DNA from: Camarhynchus parvulus
Taxonomy: Eukaryota > Chordata > Aves > Passeriformes > Thraupidae
Reading direction: 5' to 3'
DNA: 64,000 bases
NCBI RefSeq assembly: GCF_901933205.1
Contig: NC_044572.1
Location: 76,071,465 to 76,135,464 of the forward strand
The position numbers were made by a program, and so were the translations under genes. Below the pieces are notes generated by a model, which was not told the origin of the DNA, did no database searches, and saw only the letters and a list, made by a program, of their open reading frames with translations. Positions 15,016-29,455 of the stretch are shown here, piece by piece (position 1 is the stretch's first letter; each line of letters starts with the position of its first letter).

Positions 15016-15066
15016 AAAACCCCAAAAAACCAAAAAACAACCACAAACACAAACAAAAAAACCCAC
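15016..15066. repeat. A/C-only low-complexity tract
   Basis: 51 bases contain only A and C on the + strand (CCCCAAAAAACC, ACAAACAC and similar). This is the complementary-strand counterpart of the T/G tracts elsewhere in the window. Confidence 0.8.
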
Positions 15067-16859
15067 TAAGGTGAAAAAATCAGGAATCCAGGCCAAATGA
15101 AGAGGAAACTAAAATCCCTTAATTTTACAATTTCACAGCCATAGAAGAAAATTTTTTTTCAGCCTCCACTTAATACTATTTTTTTTTAATATTAGAGAAT
15201 ATTACAGGGATCAACATTATCAAATAATAAAATTGCTACTGATATAAACATGTTCATTCCTCAATTTTTTTTTCACTTTTTCTAAAAGACCATATTCCTT
15301 AATTTTAGGATAGTGTTAATGTGTTAGTGAGAAAAAAGGCAGTTGAAAGGGTGAATAGAAGTTTAAAATGAAACAGCTTTTTTTGTCTTGGAAGGTAGGT
15401 ACTTTTTTGCTGTTTTATGTAGTAATGCTTTGAGCTTCTCTTCTGGATTTTGTGCCCCTATAATCCAGATTGAATCAGAAATATTTCGAGGCAGATAGGA
15501 GTAAAAGAGAATGTACAATACAATTAAAAATTAATGAATTATTGCTATATACTGTGTTTGTTAATTTGTGTGTACAAAAGTTCTGTGCATGCTGCGGACT
15601 TATGTTTTAAGGTACCTTCTTTGCAATTCAAGGAACTACAAGATTAAATATTATAGACTTACATTTGAAGAACACAGGACCATTTAATTGAAATGTTGTC
15701 TTCAGCCAAGAGGTGAAATTCCATCTGCTCAGCTCAGTTCTGTGCAAGTTCTCTGAGCTCATTAGAGTAGGCTTCATTGAACATTTTCTCTTTTTTTTTG
15801 AAATCACACATCGTGTGATAAAGCAGTTGCAGGACCTGTTACAGAAGAAAACATCTAGGCAGGTTGCCTTCTTAGTTAATATGAACAGAAATCTGATCAT
15901 AGTGGGGTTTGAGTTTTGCTCCTTTTTATCTGTCAGCCAAGAGTAATTTCCAAAATTCCTGGGACCAATGGACATTCAGCCAAGATTTCTGGCATCACAG
16001 GAACAGTTTCCTTTAACCTAGAACCCTGAAGAACCTTCTAATACATGGGGTTTTCTCAGAAAAGCTTCCTCACACTCCTGTCCCCTCCTCAGTCCACCTG
16101 TAAGTGTGAGCATGACTGAAAGAGAAAGTGGGGATTTTACCTGTGCAAAATCTCAAAAATAATTCCTTTTATATTCATGAAATGTTTAGGACTTCTCTGG
16201 CTATTTGCACTTATACTATATTTTCCTGAGTTTCACACAAAATTTCTTTCACAGTCACTAGCACAAAGTAAGGGGTCCTCCTCATCTGCATGGCTTTTTT
16301 TTTCTCCAAGGAATCAAGGATTTTATGAACCTAGTAACTTATTTTGCTCTGATGTGTCTTTTCTCCTCCATTTGTTAAAAAGCTGTGAGCTATTTCTTCA
16401 GAATTTGTTTGAGGGAGGAAGAAAACAAAACCTGCAAGAAACAGGGATGTTAAGTTAATGTTACCAAAGTCAATCATACCAATAAAACTGATTACAACAT
16501 GACAAGCCTTTACTCCTGGTTTTCTCCACCAGCTCACAAATTCAAGTTAATCCATTTTTTCTCTTTTTACAGCATGTTTATTATAATGTTCATAGAAAAA
16601 TTTCTTGAGTTTTTTGGAGTTACAGGCTATAGAGAAAAAGATGAAAGAAGATGGTTCCTAAATCATACCAATCATAATGATTTGGCATACAATTACCCTG
16701 TAAACTAATTGGCCCAAACCAACATTTTTTCCCCCTGTACTATAGGCATCAAAACCACAGCTGTCACTTCAGACTGTCTGTGATTGCTCTTCCCCTTCAT
16801 TAAAGAGATGCTTGTCTCTTTTGGCAGCCCCATTGCTGGAATTCTATTTACCCTATATT

Positions 16860-17053
16860 GACTTAATTGACTGTCCAGAGTTTGCAGTTCCATAGCTGCA
16901 TCTGAGAAACTATGGAAATTATGGAGATATCAAGAACTGTCTGGACACAATCCTGTGCCATGTGCTCTAGGATGACCCTGTTTGAGCAGTGAGGTTGGAC
17001 CAGATGACCACTGTGGTACCTTCCAACCTGACCCACTCTGTGATTCTCTGATA
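16860..17053 (+). mobile_element. CR1 LINE 3' end, plus orientation
   Basis: The sequence runs through 'ctgtctggacacaatcctgtgccatgtgctctaggatgaccctg', then 'gagcagtgaggttggaccagatgacc', and on to 'ccttccaacctgacccactctgtgattctctga'. This is the sense-strand CR1 3' UTR ending in the characteristic ATTCTRTG-like octamer repeats. The 5' side is strongly truncated. It is the only short CR1 tail here in + orientation. The left boundary is approximate. Confidence 0.94.
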
Positions 17054-20000
17054 TTGAGGCATGAAGAGGCTTATTGATGTTGTGTATAAATCTGATTCTC
17101 ACAGACCCTTATTTATTACCATTTTCCATTCTTCTCTCTGCTATTTTTTACGTGTCTATAGAAAAACTGCAATGCATAATTGTAAACAGGAAAAGCTGAA
17201 GGATTAGTTTGCTACCAATGTCATTATCTCACTGTATTATAGATTTGGTATTTAAAGAAGCAAAAATCAAAAAACCCAAAACCTTCACTGCACAAAATCA
17301 TCAAAGATATTTTAATAGAATGTGATTCATATTGATCCTTTTGTCATAAGGACAGTGTCAGATACTTACTGATTCTATACTTGAATTTGATTCCATTTGC
17401 ATTTCACACATGAAGAATTTGCTTCAATGGCCTGAGGAGAAGAAAGGTTCTACTGGACCTTGATGTATACATGTAGAAAAGGGGTCCTAATTTTTTAATT
17501 CCCTTAAAATATTAAGTCACAGGACCAAAAAAAAAAAAAAAAAAGTAAAGTTGCAGTAATAATAAACTATTTCAAAGGCCATTCAGTTTTTAAACCAGTG
17601 TGAAAAGAGCTGACTTTGTTTTTTATGTTAACAGAGAGAAAAGAACATTGGAAAAGTCTTCTCTGCGCTAAAGTAAGAGGTCTGTGCCTCAGTCTGCTCA
17701 CACTGTGCTGCCTTTGTAGTGGTGACTCCCACACCCTCATAGAAGGGGTCGCTGCTGAAGCAGTTTAAGGATCTGTGTTGCTCATTCACCTTCCTGAAAT
17801 GACTAACAATGGACAGGTTTTAAATGACCCGAGGTGGATCTCAGTGGAAGGAACCCCTTGTGATACAGGGTTCTGATTTTAAGACCCAGCTCCCTGAGGA
17901 AGCAGGATGAACCCTGTCCCGAACATTCTGTTGCCAGAAGTGCAGCAGGGTTCACTGCGGATGAAATGCACTGCTGCAGTCCCAGCTGAACCACTTTATC
18001 AGAATTAACTGGAAAAAGTGTATCTTTAATTCAGTTACATATTCCTGTAACTGAGCCCTCCAATTCAAATGCAGAGTGCACCTATATTTTCTGCTCTATT
18101 TGAATGGAAGAAATGGGAGAGAGACCACTGAGAATAGTACTCTAAGGGACAGAAAAGCTATTTATATGCAGGAATATAAATATAGTCTGAAGGTAAAACC
18201 TGAATAAAATTGATGTAGAATATATAATGGATACACATAGATGGATAGAAACTTGTGCATGTCCAGATATATAAATAAGCATCTTATTAAAAAATGTGCA
18301 CTTTTTCCTTCTCTTGTGACCTTTCCCCAGTTCTATGTTTTTCACTATTATGTGTGTGGACAACAAGGAGTCGGGTGCTGTTGTACATAGAGATTCCAAT
18401 TTTAGTTTAATTCAGTATTCTCTGTTCCGTACAGCCAAATCTGGAGGACTCTTTCAGCCTATTCAAGTAATTGACATTAATCCAAACAAATAGTTATTTA
18501 TATCTATGTTTTGTAACTTTGGTGAATTAGTATTACACACACAAGATACTTTGCTTTGTCCAAATAAGCAAAAATGCCATGCTGTTTTCCCTCAGCAAGT
18601 AGCATCACTTCTGAGAATATTTCTCTAATAACCTCATTTCACAGCAGCTGTCACCCAAATTAAAGTCATATATGATGAATGCACATCAGAAAAGCTGCAG
18701 AGAGGGGATGGGTTCTCTGATGGAGGATATTTTTGTCTTGAACTCGTTTTGTGAGCTAGATTTAATACATGAACAGAATCTTGTGTGCTGTTGTATTTTC
18801 AGGTGTTGTCCTGCAACATGATTATTTACTTTGCTGTTATGCAGACTTAGATGTTAAATAGATATTATGATGACAAAACAAATATTTATTTCTGTTACAG
18901 TATACAATCTAGGGAAAAAATAAAGTCAAAGCAAAGAAAAATATTGTTTACTTCTTGAAGGAATTTTTTTGTTTTACATATACCTTGTTTCTGGAATTAT
19001 GACAGCAGCAGATTGTGAAATTTGTCCTTAAAGAAGGACAAATGAACACTATTGTTCCTAAAATTTCCCTTACTGGTGAGCCTTAAGAACAAGAGAAAAT
19101 TTTCTTATTCATATGGATGTGATTATGTTCAAGCCACTGTGGATTTTTTCTAAGTAGGGAAAACATGGTTAGCATTACCCTTTACTTATTGTGGAGTGTT
19201 CAAGTGAGTATATCAAAGAGACAAAAATAAAACTTTTTTTAAAAAAAAAATTATTTTGATGCCTTTGTTAATATTTTATAAACCTTTTCAAAATAAAGCA
19301 AGCCACAAGAAGTGTGTGCTAGCTTAGCTGAATGAGAACTTGTATTCCTGTATAGGTACAATAAATTATTAATTTTTATTTCTGTAAATTTAGAGTGAGT
19401 CCAAAGAAGCAAACATACAAAGGGATAAGCCTACATAATTTGACCTCTCTGCATGGTTGCTACACTTTGCATCTCACATTTGATAAGCTTCCTTATTATT
19501 TGAAAAAGTCAATGTAGTTTATCAAGTAATGTTTATGTGAGATAATTTTATTTTCCTCTGTGAGCTTATTATTGTGCACTGCTTTCTACTGAACACTTAA
19601 AGCATGCAAGTTATGTTCATTATAAATTAGACTATCTTTGGACTCAAAAGTGACTGTGAGGTGATTTGCTCATGGCTATGTCTTTAGCAGACTACTAAAG
19701 ACATATGGTAAAAAAGTGCACTGAAGAACATGCAAAATAATTTTTCTTTCATTCTTGGTTACAGTTCCAGCTTTATTTGAGCTAACTTGGAGTGATCCTT
19801 CTCTCCCTAGTTAACATTTTTGAGCTGAATCAATCTAGCTTCCTCGGCTGTGATCTTCATGCTTCTTATCCAGTAACAATGCCTCTGAAGGCGCTGCAGA
19901 ACCCCAGGGAGGATCTTAATGGGGTTAACCAATTCTGGATTTAGAGTTCAGAGTAGATTTGTCTGTTCTAAACATGTATTTTGGGTGCAGTTAAAACTAT

Positions 20001-21689
20001 GGCTATGCTCACTATCTCTTTAACCCAGCTGCAAAGTCCAGTCCACAGACTAAATATTTGTATAGCAGCAAGCTGCAGATCCATATGCAGGGGTCTTGGT
20101 CATCCAAGACAGAATGTAAGCAAACAGTAAAGACTGAGACTATGTGTTCCAGCCTGCACAGATAAATGAACAGCAAATTAAATATGGGACAACACCGAAA
20201 AGAAAGGAGGAACTGATGTGTTTATGCATTTTTTATAAACATTTTTTCACTTTTGTGGCCTTTTTCCATTCTGTCACTCTGTTCTTCTTGTTTTTGATTT
20301 TAAAAGATCTTTTTTGTAAGAATCAGTTGGCCTAAAGGCTGGTCAGCTCCTGAAAGTGTGAGAGAAAAACATTCCTTCAATGCTTCCTTCCCCTGTTATG
20401 TGTGCTTTCTTAAGCTCCAGTGAATGATTTATTTTAGAATTCTAGCTTAAATTTAAAAATAACAGCAGGAGGATATTTCCTTTAGCATGCCAGAAAGATC
20501 TAAAACATTATTTCATTGTACTTTCCAGACACAGAAACCAAATTAAAAGTAGTTGTCTTTTTTTTTTTTTCTCCCAAAGCTGACCTCTGATAATTTAGTG
20601 TTTTGGGTTAGCTTAGCTTCTGTAAGAGTTACAAAAACTTTCAGGCATCAAAACTCACCATCTTGATAATCCATATTTCTATTACAAAAGGCATCAATAT
20701 TTTTAAATTAGTGTGCAAAAGGAATGAAAGAGAAACTGGGAAAAAAAGTATCTATGTGCACTTCCTCATGGGACAATATCTGCATGTGCAGTCTATGAGA
20801 CAGTATAAAGATACAGTGGGGCATTTATATATTGCCATTTACATTGCCTTTTATTTATTCCCTTGTGTTATACAAATCCAAATTTTTCATACCAATTATA
20901 TTTATACTGAAAAATATTTTATTTGTAAAAAAAGGAAACCACCAAAACTACACCTCCATCATCCTTTTTATTTCTCTAGCTGACCATCTGCCTGCCACTT
21001 GAGGGGGTTGAGTGAATAAAAGAAAATAAAGGGGTATAACAAATTTTAAAAAGCCAGTTGATTTAGGTAAGTGATGTACCTGGTAGGATTTAGCAAACCA
21101 GTTTAGATTAAATGAATGATTCTATATCTTTTAGTCATACATAGAAGCAGATATAAATGTCACTTGTGTTTAACCATATGACACCTCTGAGTAAAATGTT
21201 ACCTGTCATATTATATGTGAAATGGCTTTAAAAGTTTTGATGTTTTTATCCACTGAGAGACAAGAACTAATATATGTGATTTCATGGTATTTAAACTGTG
21301 GATCAAAAAGAAGGAAAAAGCCCAACACCTGAGGTTTCTATTCCCATAGAATTGTAGGATTAAAGTAAATTGTTTGAGTTGCAAAAGTGTTTGGAAGCTA
21401 CAACAGTCTTTGAGGTTCAGGCAAGTTAATTAGTGCAGGAATAGTTCTTTTCATAACGAATGAGCACTGTAACATTTTATGTTAGCAGTAGCTGTAATCA
21501 TCTGTGCTAAGGAGTGGCTTGATTGCACAGAGCTTCATCTTGGTGCAGTCACAAGCCAGTAAAGAGCTGTCCCATGGCATCAGTAATGGTCATGGGACAG
21601 AGCAGCCTCGGTTACATAGTGGAAGGCATCAGCTACAAACCACATGCCCAAATGGAGAGAGTAGATAAATTCTCTGACCAGCTTAAGGA
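17054..21689. other. Non-coding stretch
   Basis: No gene is supported. It includes an 18-A run at 17527-17544 and a moderately GC-richer, unassigned segment at about 17640-17995. That segment contains a small perfect inverted repeat GAACCC/GGGTTC near 17850. Open frames reach 85 codons and have no recognised domain. Sequence just left of 21690 could be more of the CR1 that follows, but I cannot align it by eye. Confidence 0.5.
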
Positions 21690-23060
21690 AGTCTTGTGAC
21701 TAGGAAAATCATGGAAAATCTTACCAAATTTGGTATCTGCTGGAAGGGCAGCATAGCATGGCAGAGTGCAAGCAATTTAAAGATAGAAAGGGTCCTTAAT
21801 TGCAGTGACCACAAGACTGCAAAGTTTAAAATTCTAAAAAAACCAAAATTACCAAGGTAAATAGAATTACATGGACTTGGGGAGAAACACCTTTGGCTTG
21901 TTCAGGAATCTTCTTGGCAGGATCCCATAAGAGTCTGAACTGGAGAACAGAAGCACCATGGGGAGCTGATTGACCTTTAAGGACAATGTCATCAGTTAGA
22001 GTGGTCTATGCCAGCATGCAGAAAGAAGCCACACAGAGGTTGCAGAAGACCCATAGGGGTGAACAGCAGAATCTTGACTGAAGATAAGCAAAACTAGAAT
22101 GTACGCAGAAGGTAGAATCTGGGATGGGCTTCTTAGTTATTTCCAACAGAGGCATTGCCCAAGCGTGTAGAGGTGATGTTAGGAAAGCAGTACTATAAAA
22201 GGAACAAGACGGACTTTTGTGAGTACATTGGCAGAAAAAGGCAGCCTAGAAAAATTGGACCCATTGCTCAGTGGGGCAGAGGATTTAATGACAAAGGACA
22301 TGAAAAAGGTCAAGCTGACAAAAAGTTCATGAATTTCAACAAAGGTGAATGCTGAGTCTTGGATCTGGGTTAGAATAATCTGCCATGCAGCAGTATGGGC
22401 TCGGTGCCAGCAGGGCAGAAAACATCTTTGCAGAGAAGGTCATGGGCAGGTCTTGGTAAAGAAAGCCAAGAAAAGAAAGACAATTGTATTCTGCAGAATA
22501 TTAGTAAGAAAGAAGCCAGTAGGCTGAGGAGGGTAAACCTCTACCTCTATTAAGCACTTGTGAGACTGCATCTGAAGTATTGTGTGTGGTTTGAGCACCC
22601 CATTTACATAAAATACATTGATGTCTTGGAGCAAACCGAAGAAGCTACTGAGATGGTCAGGGTGATTGGAGTACAGAATGAATGAGAAGAGGTTAAGAGA
22701 GCTGTGTTTGTATAGTCCTAAGAAGATAAGCTGCAGGGAGGGTGTTATTGCTCTCTTCAGGTAGTAAATGACAGAGAAGTGTACAAAGATGGAGATGGAT
22801 TCTTAATGGTGCATGACAAAATAGCAAAATACAATGGGTACAGCTGGTGCATGAGAAATTTTGGTCAGAAAAAACATAAATATAATGAGAACAGTCAAAT
22901 AGTGGAATGGGATTCCCAGTGTGGTGTGCGATCTCCACATTAAAGATATGCTAAACTTGACTGGACAAGTACCTGAATAATCTGATCTCCTTGTCCTTAC
23001 TTTGAAAAGAGGTCCCATGAGACTACGTAACTCTACTGCTCTTTGGACACTGCTTAAAAT
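21690..23060 (+). mobile_element. Old CR1 LINE, internally deleted, plus orientation
   Basis: Conceptual translation shows decayed CR1 ORF2 landmarks. There is an endonuclease-like SDHK at about 21802-21830. DLGRNTFGLFRNLLGRIP-like sequence follows at about 21876-21930, then a TFKDN block near 21975. Next comes an EYIGRKRQ...GPI block at about 22220-22265 with an NDKGHEKG-like block after it. The text then jumps to C-terminal and 3' sequence, from 'ccatgcagcagtatgggctc' to 'gtgtgtggtttgagcacccca', and ends near 'ctgatctccttgtcctt'. The reverse-transcriptase core expected between these parts is absent. Frameshifts and stops make it non-functional. It is the longest CR1 copy in the window and appears older than the short tails. 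Confidence 0.85.
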
Positions 23061-26000
23061 AAGATAGACCTTCAAAAACAACCCCAAAAAAACAAAGTGT
23101 CATGAGTATAAAATAAATATTTAAAGTACCTAGCTTTTAATCTTAAAGTTTGCTTTATTGTTTGAATATAAAACTTTACTGTATTTCTGAGAAACCAGAT
23201 AGAAACTGAAATGCAGCACTGCCACTTTGTTTTTAGCACAAATAACAGAAGATGTGTGAAAAAGCTCTTGTTAGGAGCTCCTGAGTTTTACCTTCTGTTT
23301 TTCAGAAAAAGGCTGCATGCAGAACTATCAAGATAAGCACTGAAGATGCTTCTGACTTTATCTGAATTGCACTCTACTGTCAAAAAAATTCAATATTTGC
23401 TAATTATTTATGATGGGTCCACAAATTAATGGAATGAAAACCAATCATACAGTGCTGGGGTTTTGACCATATTTTGATTTTTCACAGTTGCTAAAAGATC
23501 AATACAGCATTTTGTATGACAAATATTTTTGTTACATCAGAACATCATTAAGTGAAAACCATTTCCTCCATTCTTATTAAAAAAATTATGACTTTATTGG
23601 AAGTAGACCCAGGATTTTAATATCACTTTGTCATTTCACTGCACTATTTAAACAGAAAGAAATAAAAAATATTCCTGGTTAACTTGAAAATGAATTTCCA
23701 GTAAGCATTCTTAGTCACTAATTTTTCTAGCAGTATAAGTGTATTTTCCTTCTAGTAAAATATCTGGATATCTGAGGATATAAATAAGTAAACTCCCAGT
23801 GGTAATTAAGGCTGACATGGATTTTAACAGAGGCATTGAGATTTTTTTCTTGGTTTGGTTTGTTGTGGTTTTTTTAATCCACTGAACTGAGTAATGTACT
23901 CTTATCTGGACAAAATATTCCAATGCTGCTAATTTGCCAGGAATTCTGGGCTCTAAGAAAATACATAAATAATAGCCAGAGGTTTATTTCTCTATGAAGA
24001 ACAAAACTGGACTGTTTCTCTTTAACTCTAATGATTGTACTGTACTTAGTGTCCAGCCTTTCACAATTTTGTAGATAAAACCTAATTTCTTTCAATGTGC
24101 CTGAAGTACATGTATGTATGTATGTTATGTCAGTAAAGGAGTATAAGCATTATTTATGCCAGTTAAAAGAAAGAAGTATTTATAGAAATTTATTGATAAT
24201 TTTTGACAGTGAAGTAGAGGAAATACAAATTTTTATATGTTGTTAACAGCAACTTCAACAGCATCTTGATAAACCTTAGAGGTTTGACTGTCAAAATTGT
24301 AAAAATTATAGCCAGGGACACATTAATGGCTGTGGTGTTGTTGTTTTCTACCTTGAGATGGACTAAGGGAGGTGACCTTACTGTGAGATTTATGTGAGAT
24401 TTATTGTAAGACTTAGTGCAGGACAGAGGATCAGACTGTAGCTATAATTTTACTTCCTATTAACTGTCAGTTAAAAAATCTGCTGGGAAGATGTCCTATT
24501 CACAGATTTCTTTATAGTACAGCCTAAAATTACATATTTGAGCATATTCAGCTGACAGTTACATGAAAGTAATGATACAGTTGAGAGGAAATAAATACTT
24601 TGAAGCCAATGAAACTTAGTTCCATAAGTGGGAAATTTTCTAAGAACATGCCCTTCATGGAATGAATATAATTTAAACATAGATGAAACAAGAAATAGTC
24701 TTATAATTATACATATTGAAGGGCTATTCTATACGCGAGCAGCATGTGATTATTTTTTACAGTTTTATTCTTGTGTATTCTGCAATTTTCAGTTTGCATT
24801 ATTTTGCTCAAAACTTTGCAGGCTAATGACTTTCAGACATGATAGTCAGGGTGTGGTGTACCTGAGAATCCTCTAATAACTTCTTAAAAAATGGTAGACT
24901 TGATTGATTGACTCAACTACTTAGCAGTAATCATTGAGGGTGGGGTGGAGAGGACAAGTTAGTCAATGGTTGGGAAGATTTTGAAATTGGCAGACTATTT
25001 TCTCATTGAACTCAAGTCAGCTTCATGCTGTGTGAACCAGCAGCCTCTCTGGCTTTTACAAAAAGAATGTCAAATTCTTTTCCTGAATGATTTCAGTCAC
25101 AGATGCAAAAACATGGCTATACAATTCTGGGGCATTTATCTTTGAGTTACACTGAGAGATGGGAATGTCTGGCTCTGATGGGGAGGTAAGCTGAGAGGGC
25201 AAGGAATGGTTTTCTGGATCAGAGAGAATTACATTTTTGGTAGAAACAGGGAATGCCTTTAGAATCTGCCCTATGAGGGAAATTAAGATTGAAATTTTTT
25301 TACTCTGTTGAGCTATAAGGCTCTGGGACTTGACATTAGAATATATGATGATTTTCAGTGATGGAGAATGACTTAATGGAGAGACCCACCCAGACAGCAA
25401 GAGAAGCTGGAGCAAACTGTGTGTTTTATTTTTTTCAGGCTTGGGGGTAGATTGTGGATGGAGTTAAAATACTCAAGAGAGGAATGGCAGTCCCTGCCTG
25501 TTAACTTAAAAATCAACTAAACAATTGTGAATTGGTACATAATACAGAGGTAAATGAATAATTTTGCAGGGTAGTGTTTTGTTGGATTTTTTTGTTTGGT
25601 TTTTGGGTTTTTTTTTGTTTGGTTTTTTGGGGTTTGTTTTTGTTTTTGTGGTTTTTTGGTGGTTTTTTTTGGGTTTTTTTTTTTTTTTTTTTTTTTTGTT
25701 TTTTTTTTTTTTGTTGTTGTTGTTTTCTTTTTTTATTTGTACTTTAATTATTTGGGGTACCTATGCATATATCTCTCTTCTAAGCACCACAGAAGTTGTA
25801 TTGAAAAAAGGAACTTTTTTCTTTTTTTTTTTTTTCCCCAGCATATTTTGTTACTGGCTATTCAAGTCTTTGGTCAACATTTTGTCCCTTCTTTTTGATC
25901 ATAAATTATGGACATAATGTCTAAAGATCCTTATTTGGGAAACTGTTTGCAAAAGCATTTACTTTTTTTGAGGGCTGTCTCGGTGCTAGAATATACACTA

Positions 26001-28596
26001 TGAGGGAGGATAGGTTAACTTCCAAAGTGTACATTCAAACCAATATCTTCTTTGCATCCCAACTGCAACTCTGTGTTCAACTAAAAAGAAAACTCATTAC
26101 CAGGTTCCTCCATCTGACTTGCACACTGTTTAAATAGAACAGGATGTGTCATAACTGTAGCAAAGAGAAGGGAAGCAATACAGTGAATATACAAGGAAAC
26201 TCATCTGTTGTTTGAAATGGCAGTTTCCTAACACAAAAATGAGAGCTATTTTCACATCCTCAAGATTAGGATGGCGACAGCCATTGAAGAGCACCATCAG
26301 TCATGTCACTGAACTATCTTCCTTGCAGATCATTATTTTTCATGTGATTTTAGGACTGCATGGAAAACACTGGAAAATTAATGAAGATTACTGTTTGGTG
26401 GAAAAATGTGCAACAATATAAAATATTAAGGAAAAATAAGAAAGCAGGACTAAAAGAACTTAACCTCTTTAATGACTAATTGTGTTTAGTTAGCTATGCC
26501 AGTTAGCCACACTTGTGAGTTAATTATCCTTGCAGATGGTCTTTTCTAGCAACAAGAAAGCATTTTTTAGCTCTACCTTATATAATGTTAGTTATTATCT
26601 AAGTGATCTTTATTAAAATAATCTTGAATTATTTTAGAGCCTGTCCCCTAATTATTCAAGCCTGAATTGGTATGAGTAGTCCTTTCTTTCTGTATCTTAG
26701 CACTTGTAAAAGTAGGATGTAAGAACTTTGAGATTGTAAGTATTTGGTTTGTGGATTTACACAACAATCTTTGAAAACTTTACACCACTGAATAACATTT
26801 TTTTAAAAGATTTTTTCCTGCTATATACACAAAAATGATAATATTTAATTTTTGTGTATCAGATCGACATTTTTTGTTGAAACGCTTCTGTCAACAGAAC
26901 AATTGTGCATTTGAGATTGAAATTAGTTTAGAAAGCCAGCTTTGACTATGTCCATTAATAAGTTTTTGCTTACCTTTTTCTGAATTCTTTGAAGTAAATC
27001 CTGTTTTAGGGAAAGTAAAGATTAGTGTAAAATAATAATATTTGCAGCTGATTTAAACCTTTACTGCCATTTATAATTCCATTATTTGCTCTAAAGCATC
27101 TAGATGTCAATCCTCAATGCAAAATCTATTACAGTTATACTTCCATAAAGCTACAGTCTTAGGTGTTTATCAGAAAATTTTACTGTGTCCCAGAGATTCC
27201 TCAAGGTCAACAGCAGTCACCAGGAGATGCTTCTGTTTCCATTGGCCCTGTAGTATCAACTTTCTATATCCATCAACACTGCAGCCTCAGAGAAGGAGGA
27301 AGAAACTATGTCTGGAGTTCTCATTAGGTTGTTCCAGGACCCAGTTCATAGACTTTAGATGCATTTAAGTAAGGGATAGTTTGTTACCCAGTTGCCACTA
27401 ATCAAACCCAACTAAAGCAAAGTTAAGGTTAAATTCAAGTGCTTTCATCTGTCTATAGCATTCAAAACAGTCTAGACCACATAGTTTATTAGGCTAAAGT
27501 GAGAGGCATTGCAGTTATCCTTGCTGCATAAAACTTGCATCAAATTATTTCTTCCTCACTCCTTGAGCTGAATTATATATATGATGTCAAAATGGCAGGC
27601 AATCTTACACTATTTCTGCTTGTATTAAACATCAAATTACACTTGCTCAAAAGGTTTGGTAAGGCAATTTACAAAGCACACTCAGTGGCCTCGTACATTT
27701 CTTTGCATATAAGTTAACACTGTATACCAATCTGTACTTTAAAACTGTGTGTTGCAAAGATCTCTGTAGAATAACTGAATGATAACATTTCATTGGGACA
27801 GATCTATTACATGCTGAGATCACCCCTATCTACATATAATGTGAAAGTAAACTAACAGGAGCACAAGAAACAGCAGAAAGTGTTCATGATATATGAAATT
27901 GTGCAAAAAAATTGATAAAGAAATTACCATTTTGGGCTTATTTATTGGCATTACTGCCAAGAACGCCTGCCTGAACCATGTTAGGATGTCTAATTCTGAA
28001 GAACTTACACGGAGAAATTGAAGCATTTTGATTGAATTACTGTCTAACTGTACTCTTAATATCAGAACTGTTCACCAATCCCTTTTTTGGTACAATATTT
28101 TCTTGAAGGTCTAAAATCCATGATATAGAGAAATCATTCAGTTCAGCCATATAGTCTATTTTTCACTAAGGGTTTGCATTGTCAGAGCTATATAGAAGAT
28201 TTTACCGGTGGACAATTCCCTGGAATTCCCTGCAAGGCTTCACATTTAGTTTACAATTTCTGTATCAAGAGAATGCATATGTCTGGTCTGTAGACAGAGC
28301 AGCAATGGCTCTTGAAGGGTAAAGCTAAGTCATGTCATTGCATGAATCATTATATTCATTAGCATTCATTGCCAGTGGGACTTTGGTTACTTGAAAACTT
28401 TCAATATGTGACAAAAAACCTCATAGAACAGCAGAAACCAAGATTACTTTCCTGTGTTTGAATTCAAGCATGATAACAGTTGACTCTACAAGAGACCATC
28501 TAGCATGCTTATAACATACACCATACTTCTGTGCACCTACCTAAGGGAATTGGACATTAAATATTTTTTTTTCTGTGAATGATCTGTCATTTGTGT
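23061..28596. other. AT-rich non-coding stretch
   Basis: There is no credible gene. It contains a short TGTA/TATG repeat near 24105-24126 and the 140-bp T/G-only tract at 25587-25726. Low-similarity open frames include a 119-codon minus-strand frame at 25056-25415, which I could not relate to any family. The 100-117 codon + strand frames at 25564-25917 are translations of the T/G tract (Phe/Gly/Val) and are not genes. Confidence 0.55.
25587..25726. repeat. 140-bp T/G-only tract
   Basis: 140 consecutive bases on the + strand contain no A or C. The pattern shifts from GGTTTTTGGG-type phrases to long T runs and then (GTT)n. It creates artefactual Phe-rich open frames in two reading frames. The minus strand is the A/C-only complement. 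Such tracts are prone to length polymorphism and assembly error. Confidence 0.9.
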
Positions 28597-29455
28597 GTAC
28601 ATCTTCCTCCCCAGTTGCAGGACTTGGTGTTTTTTTCTTGCTGAAATTCCTGGCATTGCTCTCTATCCATTTCTCCTGCCTGTTGACATCCTACTGAGTA
28701 GCAGTACAGCCATCTGGTTCATCTCTCACTCCCCACACCCACCACTGGTTTTATATCATCTGCAATCCCCAGAAGAGTTGACTATGTCCCATTTTTCAGG
28801 TCATTTAGGAAGATCTAAATAGTACTGTGGCACCTGGGGTACAGCACTGGCTTCCAGCTGGACTTTGTGCTGCTCACCACAGCCCTCTCTGCCTAGCCCA
28901 TCAGCCAGTTTTCAATCCACCTCACTGCACTTACATAACCCATACTTCATCTCCTTGTCTGTGAAACTGTTACAGCAGTGTCAAAAGCCTCCCTGATGAG
29001 GATGAGGTAATCAACACCCACTACTCCCCCCTCAGCCACCAAGCTGGTCTCCTCCTTATTGAAGGGAATCAGGATGGTTAACCACAATTTCCACTTCATA
29101 AATCCATGCTGACTGCTCCTGATAATTTTCTTATCTTTCATGTTTCTGGAAATATTTCCCAGTTTTAGATGCTCTGTCACCATCCCAGTGGTGGAGGTGA
29201 GGTTGATCAACCGATGGATTCCTGGATCTTTCCCCTTGTCCCTCTTGAATTTTGGAGTGATATTTTGCTTTCTTTCAGTCTTCAAGAACCACTTCTGGTT
29301 GCCGCACAATAATATCAGTCAGTTCCCGCCGTACTTGTGGGTGCTTTCTATCAGGTTTCATGGGCTTATGTATGTTCAAATTATTTAAAATTTCCCTAAT
29401 ATGGTTCTCTTCCACCAATGTCTTCCTTACACCAGGCTTTACCATTGGAAAAAGA
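28597..29455 (-). mobile_element. Long CR1-family 3' UTR/ORF2 fragment, minus orientation
   Basis: The + strand carries the reverse complement of a CR1-type element. Recognised blocks are 'cagcactggcttccagctggactttgtg', 'cagccagttttcaatccacctcactg' and 'gtgtcaaaagcctccctgatgaggatgaggtaatcaacacccac'. Further on are 'aatccatgctgactgctcctgat', 'ggaaatatttcccag', 'ccttgtccctcttgaattttggagtgatattt' and 'catgggcttatgtatgttcaaatt'. These follow the order of the extended CR1 3' region found in long bird and reptile copies. It is about 860 bp, decayed by many substitutions. The 120-codon minus frame at 28947-29309 is residual CR1 coding or antisense text, not a host gene. Confidence 0.88.

Larger units (their letters stand above)
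7861..16859. other. AT-rich non-coding stretch
   Basis: About 9 kb has no supportable gene. Its open frames (63-115 codons) are isolated, unlike any protein I know, and often overlap on opposite strands, for example 15628-15975 and 15713-15946. Simple-sequence content includes T/G tracts at 10317-10367 and around 12930-12990, and an A/C-only tract at 15016-15066. A somewhat GC-richer patch at about 13680-13850 is unassigned. I recognise no transposon here. Confidence 0.55.
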